DNA of 64,000 nt from Bisbaumannia pacifica (GTDB lineage Bacteria; Pseudomonadota; Gammaproteobacteria; Pseudomonadales; Halomonadaceae): the NCBI RefSeq assembly GCF_007989625.1, contig NZ_BJUK01000004.1, positions 1-64,000 of the forward strand, read 5' to 3'. The position numbers and the translations under genes are program-made. Each line of letters starts with the position of its first letter. Within the stretch, counting starts at the first letter, position 1. Positions 29,141 through 38,864 of this stretch are shown piece after piece. Below the pieces are notes generated by a model that was given only the letters and a program-made list of their open reading frames with translations, ran no database searches and was not told the DNA's origin.

Positions 29141-30156
29141 TGCGTATTCGTCCCATCGCCCGTGATGACCTGGACGGTCTCCAGGCCCTGGCCCAGCAGA
29201 CCGGGGTCGGCTTCACCTCGCTGCCCGACAACCGCGACTTCCTGGCCGGCAAGATCGAGGCCGCCGCCAGCGCCTTCGAGGAGCGCACCCCGGTCGACGA
29301 CCGCCTCTACTTCTTCGTCCTCGAGGACGAGGCGAGCGGCGAGCTGGCCGGCTGCTGCGCGGTGGTCGGCCAGGTCGGCCACGACGCCCCCTTCTACAAC
29401 TACCGCCTGGGGACCCTGGCCCACTCCTCGGTGCAGCTCGACCTGCACCGCACCATCGATACGCTCTTCCTGAGCTCCGATCACACCGGTGACGCCGAGG
29501 TCTGCTCGCTCTACCTGCGCCCCGAGTACCGCAAGGACCGCAACGGCACCCTGCTCTCCAAGGCGCGCTGGCTGTTCATGGCGCAGTTCCGCGACCGCTT
29601 CCCGGACAAGGTGCTGGCGGAGATGCGCGGGCGCTTCGACGAGAATGGCATCAGCCCCTTCTGGCAGTGCCTGGGCAGCCACTTCTTCCCCATGGACTTC
29701 AACGAGGCGGACCGCCTCACCGGCCTGGGACAGAAGAGCTTTATCGGCGAGCTGATGCCCAAGTTCCCCATCTACACGACCTTCCTCAGCGAGGAGGCCC
29801 GGGAGTGCATCGGCCAGGTCCACGAGCACACCCGCCCGGCCCTGGAGATGCTCAAGAAGGAAGGGCTGCGCTGGGAAGGCTTTATCGACATCTTCGACGG
29901 CGGCCCCACCGTCGAGGCCTATATCGACGACGTACGCGCGGTGCGCACCTCGCGGCTCTGTCAGGTGGAAGTGGTAGCGAGTGCCGAGAGCGACGAGCGC
30001 CCCGGCTGGCTCGCCTCCAGCACCTCGATGCTGGACTTCCGCGCCGGTTGGGTGGGGCGTGGCCCCAGCGCCGAGGATGTCATCGTATTGACCGAGGAGG
30101 AGTCGCGCCGGCTGGGTGTCGGCGCGGGCGATTCCCTCCGCCTACTCGAGACTTAG
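29140..30156 (+). CDS. astA: Arginine N-succinyltransferase, beta subunit (AruG-like)
   Basis: Second AstA homolog, 338 residues: MRIRPIARDDLDGLQALAQ, FFVLEDEASGELAGCCAVVG, DTLFLSSDHTGDAEVCSLYLRPEYRK, FWQCLGSHFFPMDFNEADRL, KSFIGELMPKFPIY. It starts in a TGATG overlap with the alpha subunit, so equal expression by coupling is likely. It is closer to single-subunit E. coli AstA than the alpha subunit in the SSDHTGDAEVCSLYL region. The two subunits probably arose by duplication. Confidence 0.94.
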   Translation: MRIRPIARDDLDGLQALAQQTGVGFTSLPDNRDFLAGKIEAAASAFEERTPVDDRLYFFVLEDEASGELAGCCAVVGQVGHDAPFYNYRLGTLAHSSVQLDLHRTIDTLFLSSDHTGDAEVCSLYLRPEYRKDRNGTLLSKARWLFMAQFRDRFPDKVLAEMRGRFDENGISPFWQCLGSHFFPMDFNEADRLTGLGQKSFIGELMPKFPIYTTFLSEEARECIGQVHEHTRPALEMLKKEGLRWEGFIDIFDGGPTVEAYIDDVRAVRTSRLCQVEVVASAESDERPGWLASSTSMLDFRAGWVGRGPSAEDVIVLTEEESRRLGVGAGDSLRLLET

Positions 30157-30165
30157 GAGAGACGC

Positions 30166-31635
30166 ATGCAGGCCAAGCAGCAACAGTTGATCGGCGGCAC
30201 CTGGCTCGACGGCGAAGCGGAGGCGCTTGCCAAGACCGACCCGGTGTCCGGCCAGACCCTCTGGGAGGGCCGCTGTGCCGCTCCTACCCAGGTGGAGGCG
30301 GCGGTGGCCGCCGCCCGCGCCGCCTTCCCGGCCTGGGCCCAGACCCCCTTCGCCGAGCGCCAGGCGCTGGTGGAGCGCTTCCGCGAGGTGCTGGAACACC
30401 ACCGGGAAGCCCTGGCCACGGCCATCGCCGGCGAGACCGGCAAGCCGTTGTGGGAGGCGCGCACCGAGGTGGGCGCGATGATCGGCAAGGTGGCCCTGTC
30501 GATTCGCGCCTACGAGGAACGCACCGGCGAGCGTCAGCGCGACCTGGGCGACGCCAAGGCAGTGCTGCGCCATCGGCCCCATGGGGTGATGGCGGTCTTC
30601 GGCCCCTACAACTTCCCCGGTCACCTGCCCAACGGGCACATGGTGCCGGCGCTGCTGGCCGGCAACACCGTGGTCTTCAAGCCCAGCGAGCAGACCCCGC
30701 TGACCGCCGACCTGGCCCTGCAGTGCTGGCGCGAGGCGGGCCTGCCCGACGGCGTGATCAACCTGGTGCAGGGCGCGGCCCCGGTGGGTCAGGCCCTGGC
30801 CTCGGCGCCGGATATCGACGGCCTGCTGTTCACCGGCAGCGCCAAGGTGGGCGGCCTGCTGCACAAGCAGTTCGCCGGCCAACTGGACAAGATCCTCGCC
30901 CTGGAGCTGGGCGGCAACAACCCGCTGGTGATCAAGGACGTGCCGGATCAGGACGCCGCCGTGCTAACCATCCTGCAGTCCGCCTTCCTCTCCGGCGGCC
31001 AGCGCTGTACCTGCGCCCGACGCCTGATGGTGCCCGAGGGCGAGGTGGGCGATCGACTGATCGAGGCCCTGGTCTCGGCCATCGACAAGCTACGGGTGGC
31101 CGGCCAGTTCAGCGAGCCCGCGCCCTTCTACGGCGGCCTGGTCAGCGTGGCCGCCGCCGATGGCCTGCTCAAGGCCCAGGACGAGCTCGAGGCCCTGGGC
31201 GGCAGCGTGCTCTCGCGCATGCGCCGCCTGGAGGAGAACACCAGCCTGCTGAGTCCGGCGCTGATCGATGTCACCGGCCTGCCGGTGCCCGACGAGGAGC
31301 ACTTCGGCCCGCTGCTCAAGGTGTATCGCTACCGCGACTGGGACGAGGCCCTGCGCCTGGCCAACGACACCCGCTACGGCCTCTCCGCCGGCCTGATCGG
31401 CGGCGAGCGCGCTGACTGGGACGACTTCCTGCTGCGTATCCGCGCCGGCATCGTCAACTGGAACCGCCAGACCACCGGCGCCTCCGGTGACGCGCCCTTC
31501 GGCGGCGTCGGCGACAGCGGCAACCACCGCCCCAGTGCCTACTATGCGGCGGATTACTGCGCCTATCCGGTGGCCTCGGTGGAGGCCGATGACCTGGCAC
31601 TGCCCGATTCACTGCCGCCGGGGGTGAGTCTATGA
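30166..31635 (+). CDS. astD: N-succinylglutamate 5-semialdehyde dehydrogenase AstD
   Basis: NAD-dependent aldehyde dehydrogenase of the ast pathway (489 residues). It has [33 protein letters not shown], the glutamate in [11 protein letters not shown] and the catalytic cysteine in [11 protein letters not shown]. It begins 9 bp after the beta subunit. Its last codons ([13 protein letters not shown]) are imitated by a downstream micro-ORF. Confidence 0.96.
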   Translation: MQAKQQQLIGGTWLDGEAEALAKTDPVSGQTLWEGRCAAPTQVEAAVAAARAAFPAWAQTPFAERQALVERFREVLEHHREALATAIAGETGKPLWEARTEVGAMIGKVALSIRAYEERTGERQRDLGDAKAVLRHRPHGVMAVFGPYNFPGHLPNGHMVPALLAGNTVVFKPSEQTPLTADLALQCWREAGLPDGVINLVQGAAPVGQALASAPDIDGLLFTGSAKVGGLLHKQFAGQLDKILALELGGNNPLVIKDVPDQDAAVLTILQSAFLSGGQRCTCARRLMVPEGEVGDRLIEALVSAIDKLRVAGQFSEPAPFYGGLVSVAAADGLLKAQDELEALGGSVLSRMRRLEENTSLLSPALIDVTGLPVPDEEHFGPLLKVYRYRDWDEALRLANDTRYGLSAGLIGGERADWDDFLLRIRAGIVNWNRQTTGASGDAPFGGVGDSGNHRPSAYYAADYCAYPVASVEADDLALPDSLPPGVSL

Positions 31636-31729
31636 GTGAGTCTATGAGTCGCTGCTTGATTCAGGCTGCCGCCATGCGGGGCTCTCTGGCCCTGCCCACT
31701 CATCAGTCGCCGGGGGTGAGTCTATGAGC
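31594..31729 (+). repeat. 92-bp spaced duplication of the astD/astB junction
   Basis: Copy 1 (31594-31637) and copy 2 (31686-31729) share CTGGC.CTGCCC and GCCGGGGGTGAGTCTATGAG at an offset of 92 bp. Within it, TGAGTCTATGAG is also repeated head to tail (31625-31636, 31637-31648). Each copy contains the end of astD and an ATGA start. Confidence 0.8.
31632..31727 (+). CDS. Micro-ORF bridging astD and astB (31 codons)
   Basis: ATG 31632 overlaps the astD stop (ATGA) and TGA 31725-31727 overlaps the astB ATG at 31724. The peptide ends [13 protein letters not shown], resembling the astD C-terminus [13 protein letters not shown]. It probably acts, if translated, as a re-initiation bridge; there is no known domain. 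Confidence 0.4.
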   Translation: MSESMSRCLIQAAAMRGSLALPTHQSPGVSL

Positions 31730-33061
31730 GTGCTCGAAGTCAATTTCGATGGCCTGGTGGGGCCGACCCACAACTACTCCGGGCTGGCCCATGGCAACGT
31801 GGCCTCCATGTCCCATGGCGGCCTGGTCTCCAATCCCCGGGAAGGGGCCCTCCAGGGGCTGGGCAAGATGAAGTCGCTGATGGACGCCGGCTACGCCCAG
31901 GGCGTGCTGCCGCCCCAGCAGCGTCCCGACCTGGGCGCCCTGCGCGCCCTGGGCTTCAGCGGCAGCACCCGCGAGGTGCTGGCCCGGGCCGCCAAGGAGG
32001 CGCCTCAGCTCTTGCGGGCGGTGTGCTCCGCTTCCAGCATGTGGACCGCCAATGCCGGCACCGTGACCCCCAGCGTCGACGCCCCGGACGGTCGGGTGCA
32101 CTTCACCCCGGCCAACCTGCAGTCCAGCTTCCACCGCTACCTGGAGCCGGAGACCACCGGCCGGGTGCTGGCGGCGATCTTCAAGGACGAGGCGCACTTC
32201 GCCCACCACCCGGTGCTGCCGGCCACCCCGGCCTTCTCCGACGAGGGCGCGGCCAACCACACCCGCCTCGGCGCCAGCCATGGCGAGCCCGGGGTGCACC
32301 TCTTCGTCTACGGTCGTCGGGCCTTCGGCGAGGGCGTCGAGCCCAAGCGCTACCCGGCCCGCCAGACCCTGGAGGCGAGCCAGGCGGTGGCCCGTCAGCA
32401 CGGCCTCGGCGAGGCCCAGACGGTGTTCGCCCAGCAGCACCCGGACGCCATCGATGCCGGCGTCTTCCATAACGACGTGATCGCGGTGGGCAATGGCCCG
32501 GTGCTGCTCTATCACGAGATGGCCTTCCTCGACGAGCAGGGCACCCTCGACGAGCTGCGCGCCAAGATGGCCACCCCGCTGATCCCGGTGCGGGTGCCCA
32601 AGGAGGCGGTGAGCATGGAGGACGCGGTGGCCTCCTACCTCTTCAACTCCCAGTTGCTCTCCAACCCGGACGGCTCCATGACCCTGGTGGTGCCCGGCGA
32701 GTGCCAGGACAACGAGGCGGTGTGGCGCACCATCCAGGACCTGCTGATCGCCGGCCCCAACCCGATCAACGAGGTGCTGGTCAAGGACGTCAAGCAGAGC
32801 ATGCGCAACGGCGGCGGCCCCGCCTGCCTGCGCCTGCGGGTCGCCCTCTCCGCGGCGGAGCGCGCGGCCCTCAGCGGCCGGGTGCTGCTCGATGACGGCC
32901 TGCACGGCGACCTGACCGCCTGGGTCGAGCGCCACTACCGGGACCGCCTGGCCCCGGAGGACCTGGCCGACCCGCAGCTGGCCGAGGAGACCCTGACCGC
33001 CCTGGACGAGCTGACCCGACTGCTCGCCATCGGCAGCGTCTACCCCTTCCAGCAGGCCTGA
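31724..33061 (+). CDS. astB: N-succinylarginine dihydrolase AstB
   Basis: Hydrolyses succinylarginine to succinylornithine, CO2 and ammonia. The 445-residue protein starts [22 protein letters not shown] and contains [47 protein letters not shown]-like and [31 protein letters not shown]. Family length is about 445. It is the last ast gene here; a strong terminator follows, and astE is absent. Confidence 0.96.
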   Translation: MSVLEVNFDGLVGPTHNYSGLAHGNVASMSHGGLVSNPREGALQGLGKMKSLMDAGYAQGVLPPQQRPDLGALRALGFSGSTREVLARAAKEAPQLLRAVCSASSMWTANAGTVTPSVDAPDGRVHFTPANLQSSFHRYLEPETTGRVLAAIFKDEAHFAHHPVLPATPAFSDEGAANHTRLGASHGEPGVHLFVYGRRAFGEGVEPKRYPARQTLEASQAVARQHGLGEAQTVFAQQHPDAIDAGVFHNDVIAVGNGPVLLYHEMAFLDEQGTLDELRAKMATPLIPVRVPKEAVSMEDAVASYLFNSQLLSNPDGSMTLVVPGECQDNEAVWRTIQDLLIAGPNPINEVLVKDVKQSMRNGGGPACLRLRVALSAAERAALSGRVLLDDGLHGDLTAWVERHYRDRLAPEDLADPQLAEETLTALDELTRLLAIGSVYPFQQA

Positions 33062-33077
33062 TCGCCCGCCGGTAAAT

Positions 33078-33118
33078 GCCAAGGGCCCCGCCTCGAAGCA
33101 CGAGGCGGGGCCCTTGGC
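33078..33118. terminator. Terminator after astB
   Basis: A perfect 18-bp stem (33078-33095 with 33101-33118, loop AAGCA) lies between astB and the convergent small lipoprotein gene. T-rich tails are weak on the plus side, better (ATTTAC) on the minus side; it may serve both. Confidence 0.85.
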
Positions 33119-33128
33119 GTTATGGGGA

Positions 33129-33281
33129 TTAAAGCTCCCGGCGTTCCTGGCGGGTGGGGGGCTCATCGGAGTCCGGGGCGCCCCATTCGGTGTCGCGGCT
33201 GCCGTCGGGGTAGGTGTTGACCGTGCAGCCGGCGAGCCACAGGGCGCAGAGCAGGGCGAGGGCGGTAAGCAGGGGGCGCAT
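33129..33281 (-). CDS. Small lipoprotein, 50 aa
   Basis: A short gene: MRPLLTALALLCALWLAGC gives a classic signal peptide with lipobox LAGC (Cys19). The mature part is about 32 polar residues (TVNTYPDGSRDTEWGAPDSD...). AGGAG lies eight bases before the ATG, and a terminator follows. Such entericidin-like or ornament lipoproteins are often missed in annotation; the function is unknown. It is divergent from rmuC. Confidence 0.75.
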   Translation of the reverse strand: MRPLLTALALLCALWLAGCTVNTYPDGSRDTEWGAPDSDEPPTRQERREL

Positions 33282-33418
33282 AACGAGTCTCCTAGCCGGA
33301 AGGGGGTATTGGCTTGAGTATTGCAGTTCCGGGGCGGGAGGGCTTCAACGGCCAGCCATTCCCGAGCGGCGGCGCCTCGCCTACCATGGGGCGGGAACCC
33401 CACGATAAGGATGCTGCG

Positions 33419-34822
33419 ATGATCTCCGACCCCCTGTTCTCGAGCCTCCTGGCGGGGCTCTTCGGGGCCCTGCTGGCGGCCGGCCTGGCCGGGGCGGTCG
33501 CGGCACGCCGCCTGGGCATGGCCCGGGAGGCGCTGGCGCGTCTCGAGGCGGAGCGGGATGCCGCCCGGGAGGCGCTGGCCGCGGCCCGCGAGGCCCAGCA
33601 GGGCCTCGAGACCCGCCTGGCCCGCGCCCAGCAGGGCGAGCAGGAACTGCGCCAGGAGCGCGAGCGCCTCACCGAGCACCTGGCCCTCAAGGAGCAGCAC
33701 TTCCAGGAGCAGCTGGCCCTGCTCAGGGAGAGCCGCAGCCAGCTGACCCAGGAGTTCGAGGCCCTGGCCAACGAGGTGCTGGAGCGCAAGGGGCGTGCCT
33801 TCGGCGAGCTCTCCCAGCAGCGCATCCAGGGCCTGTTGCAGCCGCTGCACGGCGAGATGAAGGGCTTTCGCGACCAGGTGGCCAGCATCCAGCGCCAGGA
33901 GAGCGAGCAGCGTATCCAGCTACGCACCGAACTGCAGCAGCTGCAGGCCCTCAACCGCGAGATCACCGACCAGGCCCAACGCCTGACCCAGGCCCTCCAG
34001 GGCCAGAAGAAGGTGCAGGGCAACTGGGGTGAGCTGATGCTGGAAAACGTCCTCGACGGCTCCGGCCTGCGCCTGGGCAAGGACTATCGCCGCGAGGTGA
34101 GCATCGCCACCGAGGCGGGCCGGCGGCGCCCGGATGCCATCGTCTACCTGCCCCAGGGGCGCCACCTGGTGATCGATGCCAAGACCTCCCTGGTGGCCTA
34201 TGTGCGCTACGTCAACGCCGAGGAGGAGGCGCAGCGCCAGGAGGCCCTGGCGGAGCACTGCCGGGCCATGGCGGCGCGCATCGATGAGCTGGCCGAGCGT
34301 CACTATTACGACCTGCCGGGGCTCAACTCCCCGGAGGTGGTGGTGATGTTCGTGCCGGTGGAGTCCGCCTACGTGGAGGCTCTCAAGGCCGACGAGACCC
34401 TCTTCCAGCGGGCCCTGGAGAAGAACGTCCTGGTGGCCACCCCCACCACCCTGCTGACCAGCCTGAATATCGTCCGCCAGCTATGGCGCTTCGAGGACCA
34501 GAGCCGGCACAGCGCCGAACTGGCCGGCCGCGCCGAGCGCTTCCATGCCAAGCTGCGCACCTTCCTGGTCAGCATGGAGGAGGTGGGGCGCAAGCTGGAC
34601 GGCGCCCGCGGCAGCTACGACCAGGCCCTGGGGCAGCTGGTCAACGGCAAGGGCAACCTGGTCAAGCAGGCCGCCGACTTCGCCGAGCTGGGGGTGGCGG
34701 TCAAGCGCGAGCTGCCGGAGTCCCTGGTGGAGCGGGCCCGACTGGAGCTGGAGACGCCCCGCGGCGAGGCGGGGGCGGCTCCCGAAGCAAGCGAGGCCGG
34801 CCCGCTGCGCTGGGATTCCTAG
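33419..34822 (+). CDS. rmuC: DNA recombination protein RmuC
   Basis: A 467-residue protein with one N-terminal membrane helix (LLAGLFGALLAAGLAGAVAARRL), a long coiled coil (residues 30-190) and the RmuC nuclease-like domain (QGNWGELMLENVLDGSGL...PDAIVYLPQGRHLVIDAKTSLVAYVRY...VMFVPVESAYVEAL...VLVATPTTLLTSLNIVRQLWR). RmuC limits inversions at short inverted repeats and reduces phage or plasmid spread in some hosts. It starts after AAGGA and converges with kbl. Confidence 0.95.
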   Translation: MISDPLFSSLLAGLFGALLAAGLAGAVAARRLGMAREALARLEAERDAAREALAAAREAQQGLETRLARAQQGEQELRQERERLTEHLALKEQHFQEQLALLRESRSQLTQEFEALANEVLERKGRAFGELSQQRIQGLLQPLHGEMKGFRDQVASIQRQESEQRIQLRTELQQLQALNREITDQAQRLTQALQGQKKVQGNWGELMLENVLDGSGLRLGKDYRREVSIATEAGRRRPDAIVYLPQGRHLVIDAKTSLVAYVRYVNAEEEAQRQEALAEHCRAMAARIDELAERHYYDLPGLNSPEVVVMFVPVESAYVEALKADETLFQRALEKNVLVATPTTLLTSLNIVRQLWRFEDQSRHSAELAGRAERFHAKLRTFLVSMEEVGRKLDGARGSYDQALGQLVNGKGNLVKQAADFAELGVAVKRELPESLVERARLELETPRGEAGAAPEASEAGPLRWDS

Positions 34823-34835
34823 CGTAGGTGAGTGG

Positions 34836-36026
34836 CTAGAGTCCCAGCCGTGCCTTGACCCGGCCGAAGGCCGCCAGGGCGGCCTCCAGGTCGTCCCGGG
34901 AGAGGGCGGCGGAGACCTGGGTGCGGATGCGCGCCTTGCCCTGGGGCACCACCGGGTAGGAGAAGGCCACCACATAGATGCCTTCTTCGAGCATCGCCTC
35001 GGCGAAGCGCGCCGCCCGGGCGGCGTCGTGGAGCATCACCGGCACGATGGGGTGCTCGCCGGGCAGCAGCTCGAAGCCGAGGGCCTCGAGGCCGGCGCGG
35101 AAGAAACGGGTGTTCTCCGCCAGGCGATCCCGCAGCTCGCTGGACTCGCTGACCAGCGCCAGGGCCTCGAGGGCCCCGGCCACCACCGGCGGCGCCACGG
35201 TGTTGGAGAAGAGGTAGGGGCGCGAGCGCTGGCGCAGCAGTTCCACCACCTCCCGGCGGCCGCTGGTGTAGCCGCCGCTGGCGCCGCCCAGGGCCTTGCC
35301 CAGGGTGCCGGTGATGATGTCGACCCGATCCATGCAGCCCCGGTACTCGTGGGTGCCGCGCCCGCCGGCGCCGAGGAAACCGGTGGCGTGGCAGTCGTCG
35401 AAGTGCACCAGGGCGCCGTAGCGTTCGGCCAGGTCGCAGATCTCGTCGAGGCGGGCGATATAGCCGTCCATGGAGAAGACGCCGTCGCTGCTGATCAGCT
35501 TGAAGCGGGCACCGCGGCGATCGGCCTCCTGGAGCTGGGCCTCGAGGTCGGCCATGTCGTTGTTGCGGTAGCGATAGCGGCTGGCCTTGCACAGGCGGAT
35601 GCCGTCGATGATGCTGGCGTGGTTGAGCTCATCGGAGATCACCGCGTCCTCGGGGCCCAGCAGGGTCTCGAAGAGGCCGCCGTTGGCGTCGAAGCAGGAG
35701 GGGTAGAGGATGGTCTCCTCGGTGCCGAGAAACTCGCTGAGCTTGGCTTCCAGCCGCTTGTGCAGGCTCTGGGTGCCACAGATAAAGCGCACCGAGGCGA
35801 GGCCATAGCCCCACTCATCGAGGCCGGCCCGGGCGGCGGCGGTGACTTGCGGGTGCTGGGCCAGGCCCAGGTAGTTGTTGGCGCAGAGGTTGAGCACCTC
35901 GCGGCCCGAGTCGAGGCCCACATGGGCGCCCTGGGGGGTGGTGATCAGGCGTTCGTGCTTGGTCAGGCCGGCGGCCTCGATGGCCTCGAGCTGCTGGCGC
36001 AGGTGCTGGCGGAAATCGCCGTACAT
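34836..36026 (-). CDS. kbl: 2-amino-3-ketobutyrate CoA ligase
   Basis: PLP enzyme that cleaves 2-amino-3-ketobutyrate with CoA into glycine and acetyl-CoA, the second step of threonine degradation. The 396-residue protein has [55 protein letters not shown] and the PLP lysine in [19 protein letters not shown]. It follows tdh after a 179-bp gap that has no gene. Confidence 0.96.
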   Translation of the reverse strand: MYGDFRQHLRQQLEAIEAAGLTKHERLITTPQGAHVGLDSGREVLNLCANNYLGLAQHPQVTAAARAGLDEWGYGLASVRFICGTQSLHKRLEAKLSEFLGTEETILYPSCFDANGGLFETLLGPEDAVISDELNHASIIDGIRLCKASRYRYRNNDMADLEAQLQEADRRGARFKLISSDGVFSMDGYIARLDEICDLAERYGALVHFDDCHATGFLGAGGRGTHEYRGCMDRVDIITGTLGKALGGASGGYTSGRREVVELLRQRSRPYLFSNTVAPPVVAGALEALALVSESSELRDRLAENTRFFRAGLEALGFELLPGEHPIVPVMLHDAARAARFAEAMLEEGIYVVAFSYPVVPQGKARIRTQVSAALSRDDLEAALAAFGRVKARLGL

Positions 36027-36205
36027 AGCCCTATCTCCCTGTTATTGGAAAAACCGCATGATGGGGAAGGCGGCAAAACTCTGGTGAGGGACGCCGGGGG
36101 AGGGCAGAGCGAAGCGTCTTTTTCAGGGACGAAAAAGTCGAGCGCCCAGGGACGGGTTTACCGCGTCTTCGCGAGCCCTCTCCCGGAGAGTCCCTCCCAA
36201 CTCGG
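36027..36205 (-). other. Non-coding tdh-kbl gap with a hairpin
   Basis: No gene is seen. CTTTTTC (36118-36124) and GAAAAAG (36131-36137) form a short hairpin flanked by partly complementary GCGAAGCGT and TCGAGCGC. The segment is unusually long for an operon gap and may be a dispersed intergenic repeat; I cannot confirm a second copy here. Confidence 0.4.
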
Positions 36206-37231
36206 CTACTCCCAGTTCAGCACCACCTTGCCCGCGGAGCCGTCGAGCATGGCGTCGAAGCCCTGCTGGAACTCCCGGTAGGGCAGGCGGTGGGTGATCA
36301 CCGGGGAGATATCCAGCCCCGACTCGATCATCACCGACATCTTGTACCAGGTCTCGTACATCTCCCGGCCATAGATGCCCTTGATGGTCAGCATATTGAA
36401 GATCACCGTATGCCAGTCGATGGCCATGGCCTCGCTGGGAATGCCCAGCATGGCCACCTTGCCGCCGTGGCAGAGGTTGGCCAGCAGGTCGCGGAAGGCC
36501 TCGGGGCTGCCGCTCATCTCCAGGCCCACGTCGAAGCCCTCGGCCATGCCCAGGTCGCGCTGCACCTCGGCGAGGGTCTCTTTGCGCACGTCCACGGTGC
36601 GGGTGGCACCGAGGCGCCGGGCCAGGGCCAGGCGCTCCGGGTTGAGGTCGGTGACCACCACATGACGGGCGCCGGCATGGCGGCAGACCGCCGCGGCCAT
36701 GGCGCCGATGGGGCCGGCCCCGGTGATCAGCACGTCCTCGCCCAGTAGCTCGAACTGCAGGGCGGTGTGCACGGCGTTGCCGAAGGGGTCGAAGAGCGCC
36801 GCCACGTCCAGGTCGATGCCCGGGCGATGCTCCCAGACATTGGACATGGGCAGGGCCAGGTATTCGGCGAAGGCGCCGGGGCGATTGACGCCGATGCCGC
36901 TGGTATGGGCGCACAGGTGGCGGCGCCCGGCCAGGCAGTTACGGCAGCGCCCACACACCACATGACCTTCGCCGGAGACCAGCTGGCCCGGCTTGAAGTC
37001 GTTGACGTTGGAGCCTACCTCGACGATCTCGCCGACGAACTCGTGGCCCACCACCATGGGGGTGGGAATGGTCTGCCGGGCCCAGGCGTCCCACTGGTAG
37101 ATATGCAGATCGGTGCCACAGATGGCGGTGCGCTTGACGCGGATCAGCACGTCATTGATGCCCACCTGGGGCTCGGGAACCTCTTCCAGCCAGAGGCCGG
37201 GTGCGGCCTCTCGATTGACCAGTGCCTTCAT
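36206..37231 (-). CDS. tdh: L-threonine 3-dehydrogenase
   Basis: Zinc-dependent medium-chain dehydrogenase oxidising threonine to 2-amino-3-ketobutyrate. At 341 residues it equals E. coli Tdh. Visible: [26 protein letters not shown], structural zinc cysteines in [15 protein letters not shown], and NAD motif [13 protein letters not shown]. The start [12 protein letters not shown] follows an AAGGAG-like site; the frame extends to 37264 without support. It is divergent from an XRE-cupin regulator. Confidence 0.96.
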   Translation of the reverse strand: MKALVNREAAPGLWLEEVPEPQVGINDVLIRVKRTAICGTDLHIYQWDAWARQTIPTPMVVGHEFVGEIVEVGSNVNDFKPGQLVSGEGHVVCGRCRNCLAGRRHLCAHTSGIGVNRPGAFAEYLALPMSNVWEHRPGIDLDVAALFDPFGNAVHTALQFELLGEDVLITGAGPIGAMAAAVCRHAGARHVVVTDLNPERLALARRLGATRTVDVRKETLAEVQRDLGMAEGFDVGLEMSGSPEAFRDLLANLCHGGKVAMLGIPSEAMAIDWHTVIFNMLTIKGIYGREMYETWYKMSVMIESGLDISPVITHRLPYREFQQGFDAMLDGSAGKVVLNWE

Positions 37232-37296
37232 GGTGTCTCCTTGGGCAGGTGATTTCCCTGGCATTCCCGATCCGGGGGTTTAAGATACGGGAATAA

Positions 37297-37346
37297 ATTC
37301 CAGTATTGCAGACGAATTCCATGATGCAAGAAATTATTCCAGTATT
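37297..37346. promoter_or_regulatory. Three phased ATTCCA direct repeats between tdh and its putative regulator
   Basis: ATTCCAGTATT at 37297-37307 and 37336-37346, with a diverged copy ATTCCATGATG at 37316-37326, begin 19 and 20 bp apart, about two helical turns. The first also forms GGAAT-AA-ATTCC (37290-37301). The AT-rich patch stands out in a GC-rich genome and is a good candidate operator. Confidence 0.65.
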
Positions 37347-37376
37347 TTGCGCATTGCGCTCCATGGAGGACGCCCG

Positions 37377-37979
37377 ATGACCGCCACGTCGCCTCCCGCA
37401 TCGCGCCCGGGCGAGCGCTCCGGCGACCTGGGCAGCCAGGTGCTCTCGGGCCGGGTGATCGAGCTGCGCAAGAAGCGCGGCCTGACCCTGGACCAACTGG
37501 CGGCGGCCTCCGGGGTCAGCCGCTCCATGCTCAGCCAGATCGAGCGCGGCCGCGCCAATCCCACCCTGGCAGTGACCCTGCGCATCGCCCAGGCCTTCGG
37601 CCTGAGCATCGGCGAACTGGTCGACCAACCCTGGACCGCCTCGCGCATCGAGGTGGTGCGCAGCGACGACGCCAACCAGCTGTTCCGCGACGATCGGGAG
37701 TGCCGCATCCGTACTCTCTCGCCGCTGCATATGGAGAAGTCGGTGGAGTTCTACGAGATCCGTCTCTCGCCGGGGGCCCGGCTCTCCAGCGCGCCTCACT
37801 TCGAGGGCACCCGGGAACTGCTCAGCGTCACCCAGGGGCGGGCGCGGATACAGGCCGGAGACAACGTCAGCCTGCTGGGCCCCGGTGACTCGGCGCACTA
37901 TCACGCCGACCTCGACCACACTATCGAGAATAGCGGAGACCAGGAGCTGGTGTGTTTCCTGGTGGTGACCTATCAGTAG
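37377..37979 (+). CDS. XRE-family regulator with C-terminal cupin domain
   Basis: A 200-residue repressor type: helix-turn-helix at about residues 25-75 (IELRKKRGLTLDQLAAASGVSRSMLSQIERGRANPTLAVTLRIAQAFG) and a cupin domain at 110-195 (FEGTRELLSVTQGRARIQ...LGPGDSAHYHADLDHTIEN). GGAGGA stands before ATG 37377. Divergent placement with tdh and the shared repeat array suggest it controls tdh-kbl, perhaps sensing an amino acid. Confidence 0.9.
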   Translation: MTATSPPASRPGERSGDLGSQVLSGRVIELRKKRGLTLDQLAAASGVSRSMLSQIERGRANPTLAVTLRIAQAFGLSIGELVDQPWTASRIEVVRSDDANQLFRDDRECRIRTLSPLHMEKSVEFYEIRLSPGARLSSAPHFEGTRELLSVTQGRARIQAGDNVSLLGPGDSAHYHADLDHTIENSGDQELVCFLVVTYQ

Positions 37980-38006
37980 CCGTCGCGGGCAAGGGAGGAG
38001 GGCACG

Positions 38007-38744
38007 GTGACCGGTTGGATCTATTGGCTGGACATGGCCGGGGTGATCGTCTTCGCCCTGACCGGGGTGATTCTCGCCTGCCGCTCGCGGATGGACCCCT
38101 TCGGCATGCTGGTCCTGGCGGCGGTGACCGGCATCGGCGGTGGCACCCTGCGCGACCTGGTGTTGGGGGTGCGGCCGGTGTTCTGGGTGGAGGACCCCAC
38201 CTACCTGTGGGTGATCCTCGCCACGGTGGCGCTGTCGATCCTCGGCTTTCGCTATATCCACCGCCTGACCCGCACCTTCCTGCCGGTCACCGACGCCTTC
38301 GGCCTGGCGCTGTTCACGGTGCTCGGCGCCCACAAGGCGTTGCTCCTGGAGGCCCCGGGCATCGTGGCGGTGCTGATGGGGATGATGACCGGGGTGGCCG
38401 GGGGCATGATCCGCGATGTGCTGGCGCGGCGGGTGCCCATGGTGCTGCGCCAGGAGGTCTATGCCACCGCGGCGATCCTCGGCGGCAGCGCCTATGTGCT
38501 GCTCCATGGCCTGGGAGTGGCCCAGTGGCTCGGCGTGAGCCTGGCCATCGCCCTGACCCTGGGGCTGCGCCTGGCGGCCATCTACTGGCGGCTGTCGCTG
38601 CCGACCTTCGCCTGGGTGGTCACCGTGCCCAACGCGCCGCCCGGCGACCCGGCTCTGCCTCCCGGCGAGACGCCGCCGCGCAAGCGCGCCAAGGCCCGGG
38701 TCAAACTGATCCGGCCCGGCCACTCCCGACGCGGTCGTCGTTAG
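38007..38744 (+). CDS. TRIC-type (YicG/UPF0126) membrane protein
   Basis: A 245-residue inner-membrane protein with two repeats of three helices; each repeat carries the glycine-rich signature (TGIGGGTLRDLVLG and TGVAGGMIRDVLARR). Bacterial TRIC proteins are cation channels. It starts at GTG after AGGGAGGAGG. The C-terminal tail (PRKRAKARVKLIRPGHSRRGRR) is basic, and its coding sequence is duplicated just after the stop. Confidence 0.88.
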   Translation: MTGWIYWLDMAGVIVFALTGVILACRSRMDPFGMLVLAAVTGIGGGTLRDLVLGVRPVFWVEDPTYLWVILATVALSILGFRYIHRLTRTFLPVTDAFGLALFTVLGAHKALLLEAPGIVAVLMGMMTGVAGGMIRDVLARRVPMVLRQEVYATAAILGGSAYVLLHGLGVAQWLGVSLAIALTLGLRLAAIYWRLSLPTFAWVVTVPNAPPGDPALPPGETPPRKRAKARVKLIRPGHSRRGRR

Positions 38745-38848
38745 GCCAGGGCCCCGATGGGTCGCCGGGGCAAGCCGGCTTATCCGGTTCGACCCCGGGC
38801 ACTCCCGACGCGGTCGTCGCTAGGCCGGGGCCCGATGGCGCGCCGGGA
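38695..38848 (+). repeat. 79-bp spaced duplication of the TRIC gene 3' end
   Basis: CACTCCCGACGCGGTCGTCG at 38721-38740 recurs exactly at 38800-38819, and similarity runs on through TTAGGCC.GGGCCC.GATGG.CGCCGGG. In the frame of the gene the second copy reads RLIRFDPGHSRRGRR-stop, like the true C-terminus, but it has no start codon. Confidence 0.85.
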
Positions 38849-38864
38849 ACGGTGTCTCCGCGAC

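Noticed and set aside
31703-33850. A 715-codon minus-strand frame opposite astB and rmuC
   Set aside because: It is a GC-driven shadow of astB and rmuC and crosses the terminator and the lipoprotein gene, which have their own signals.
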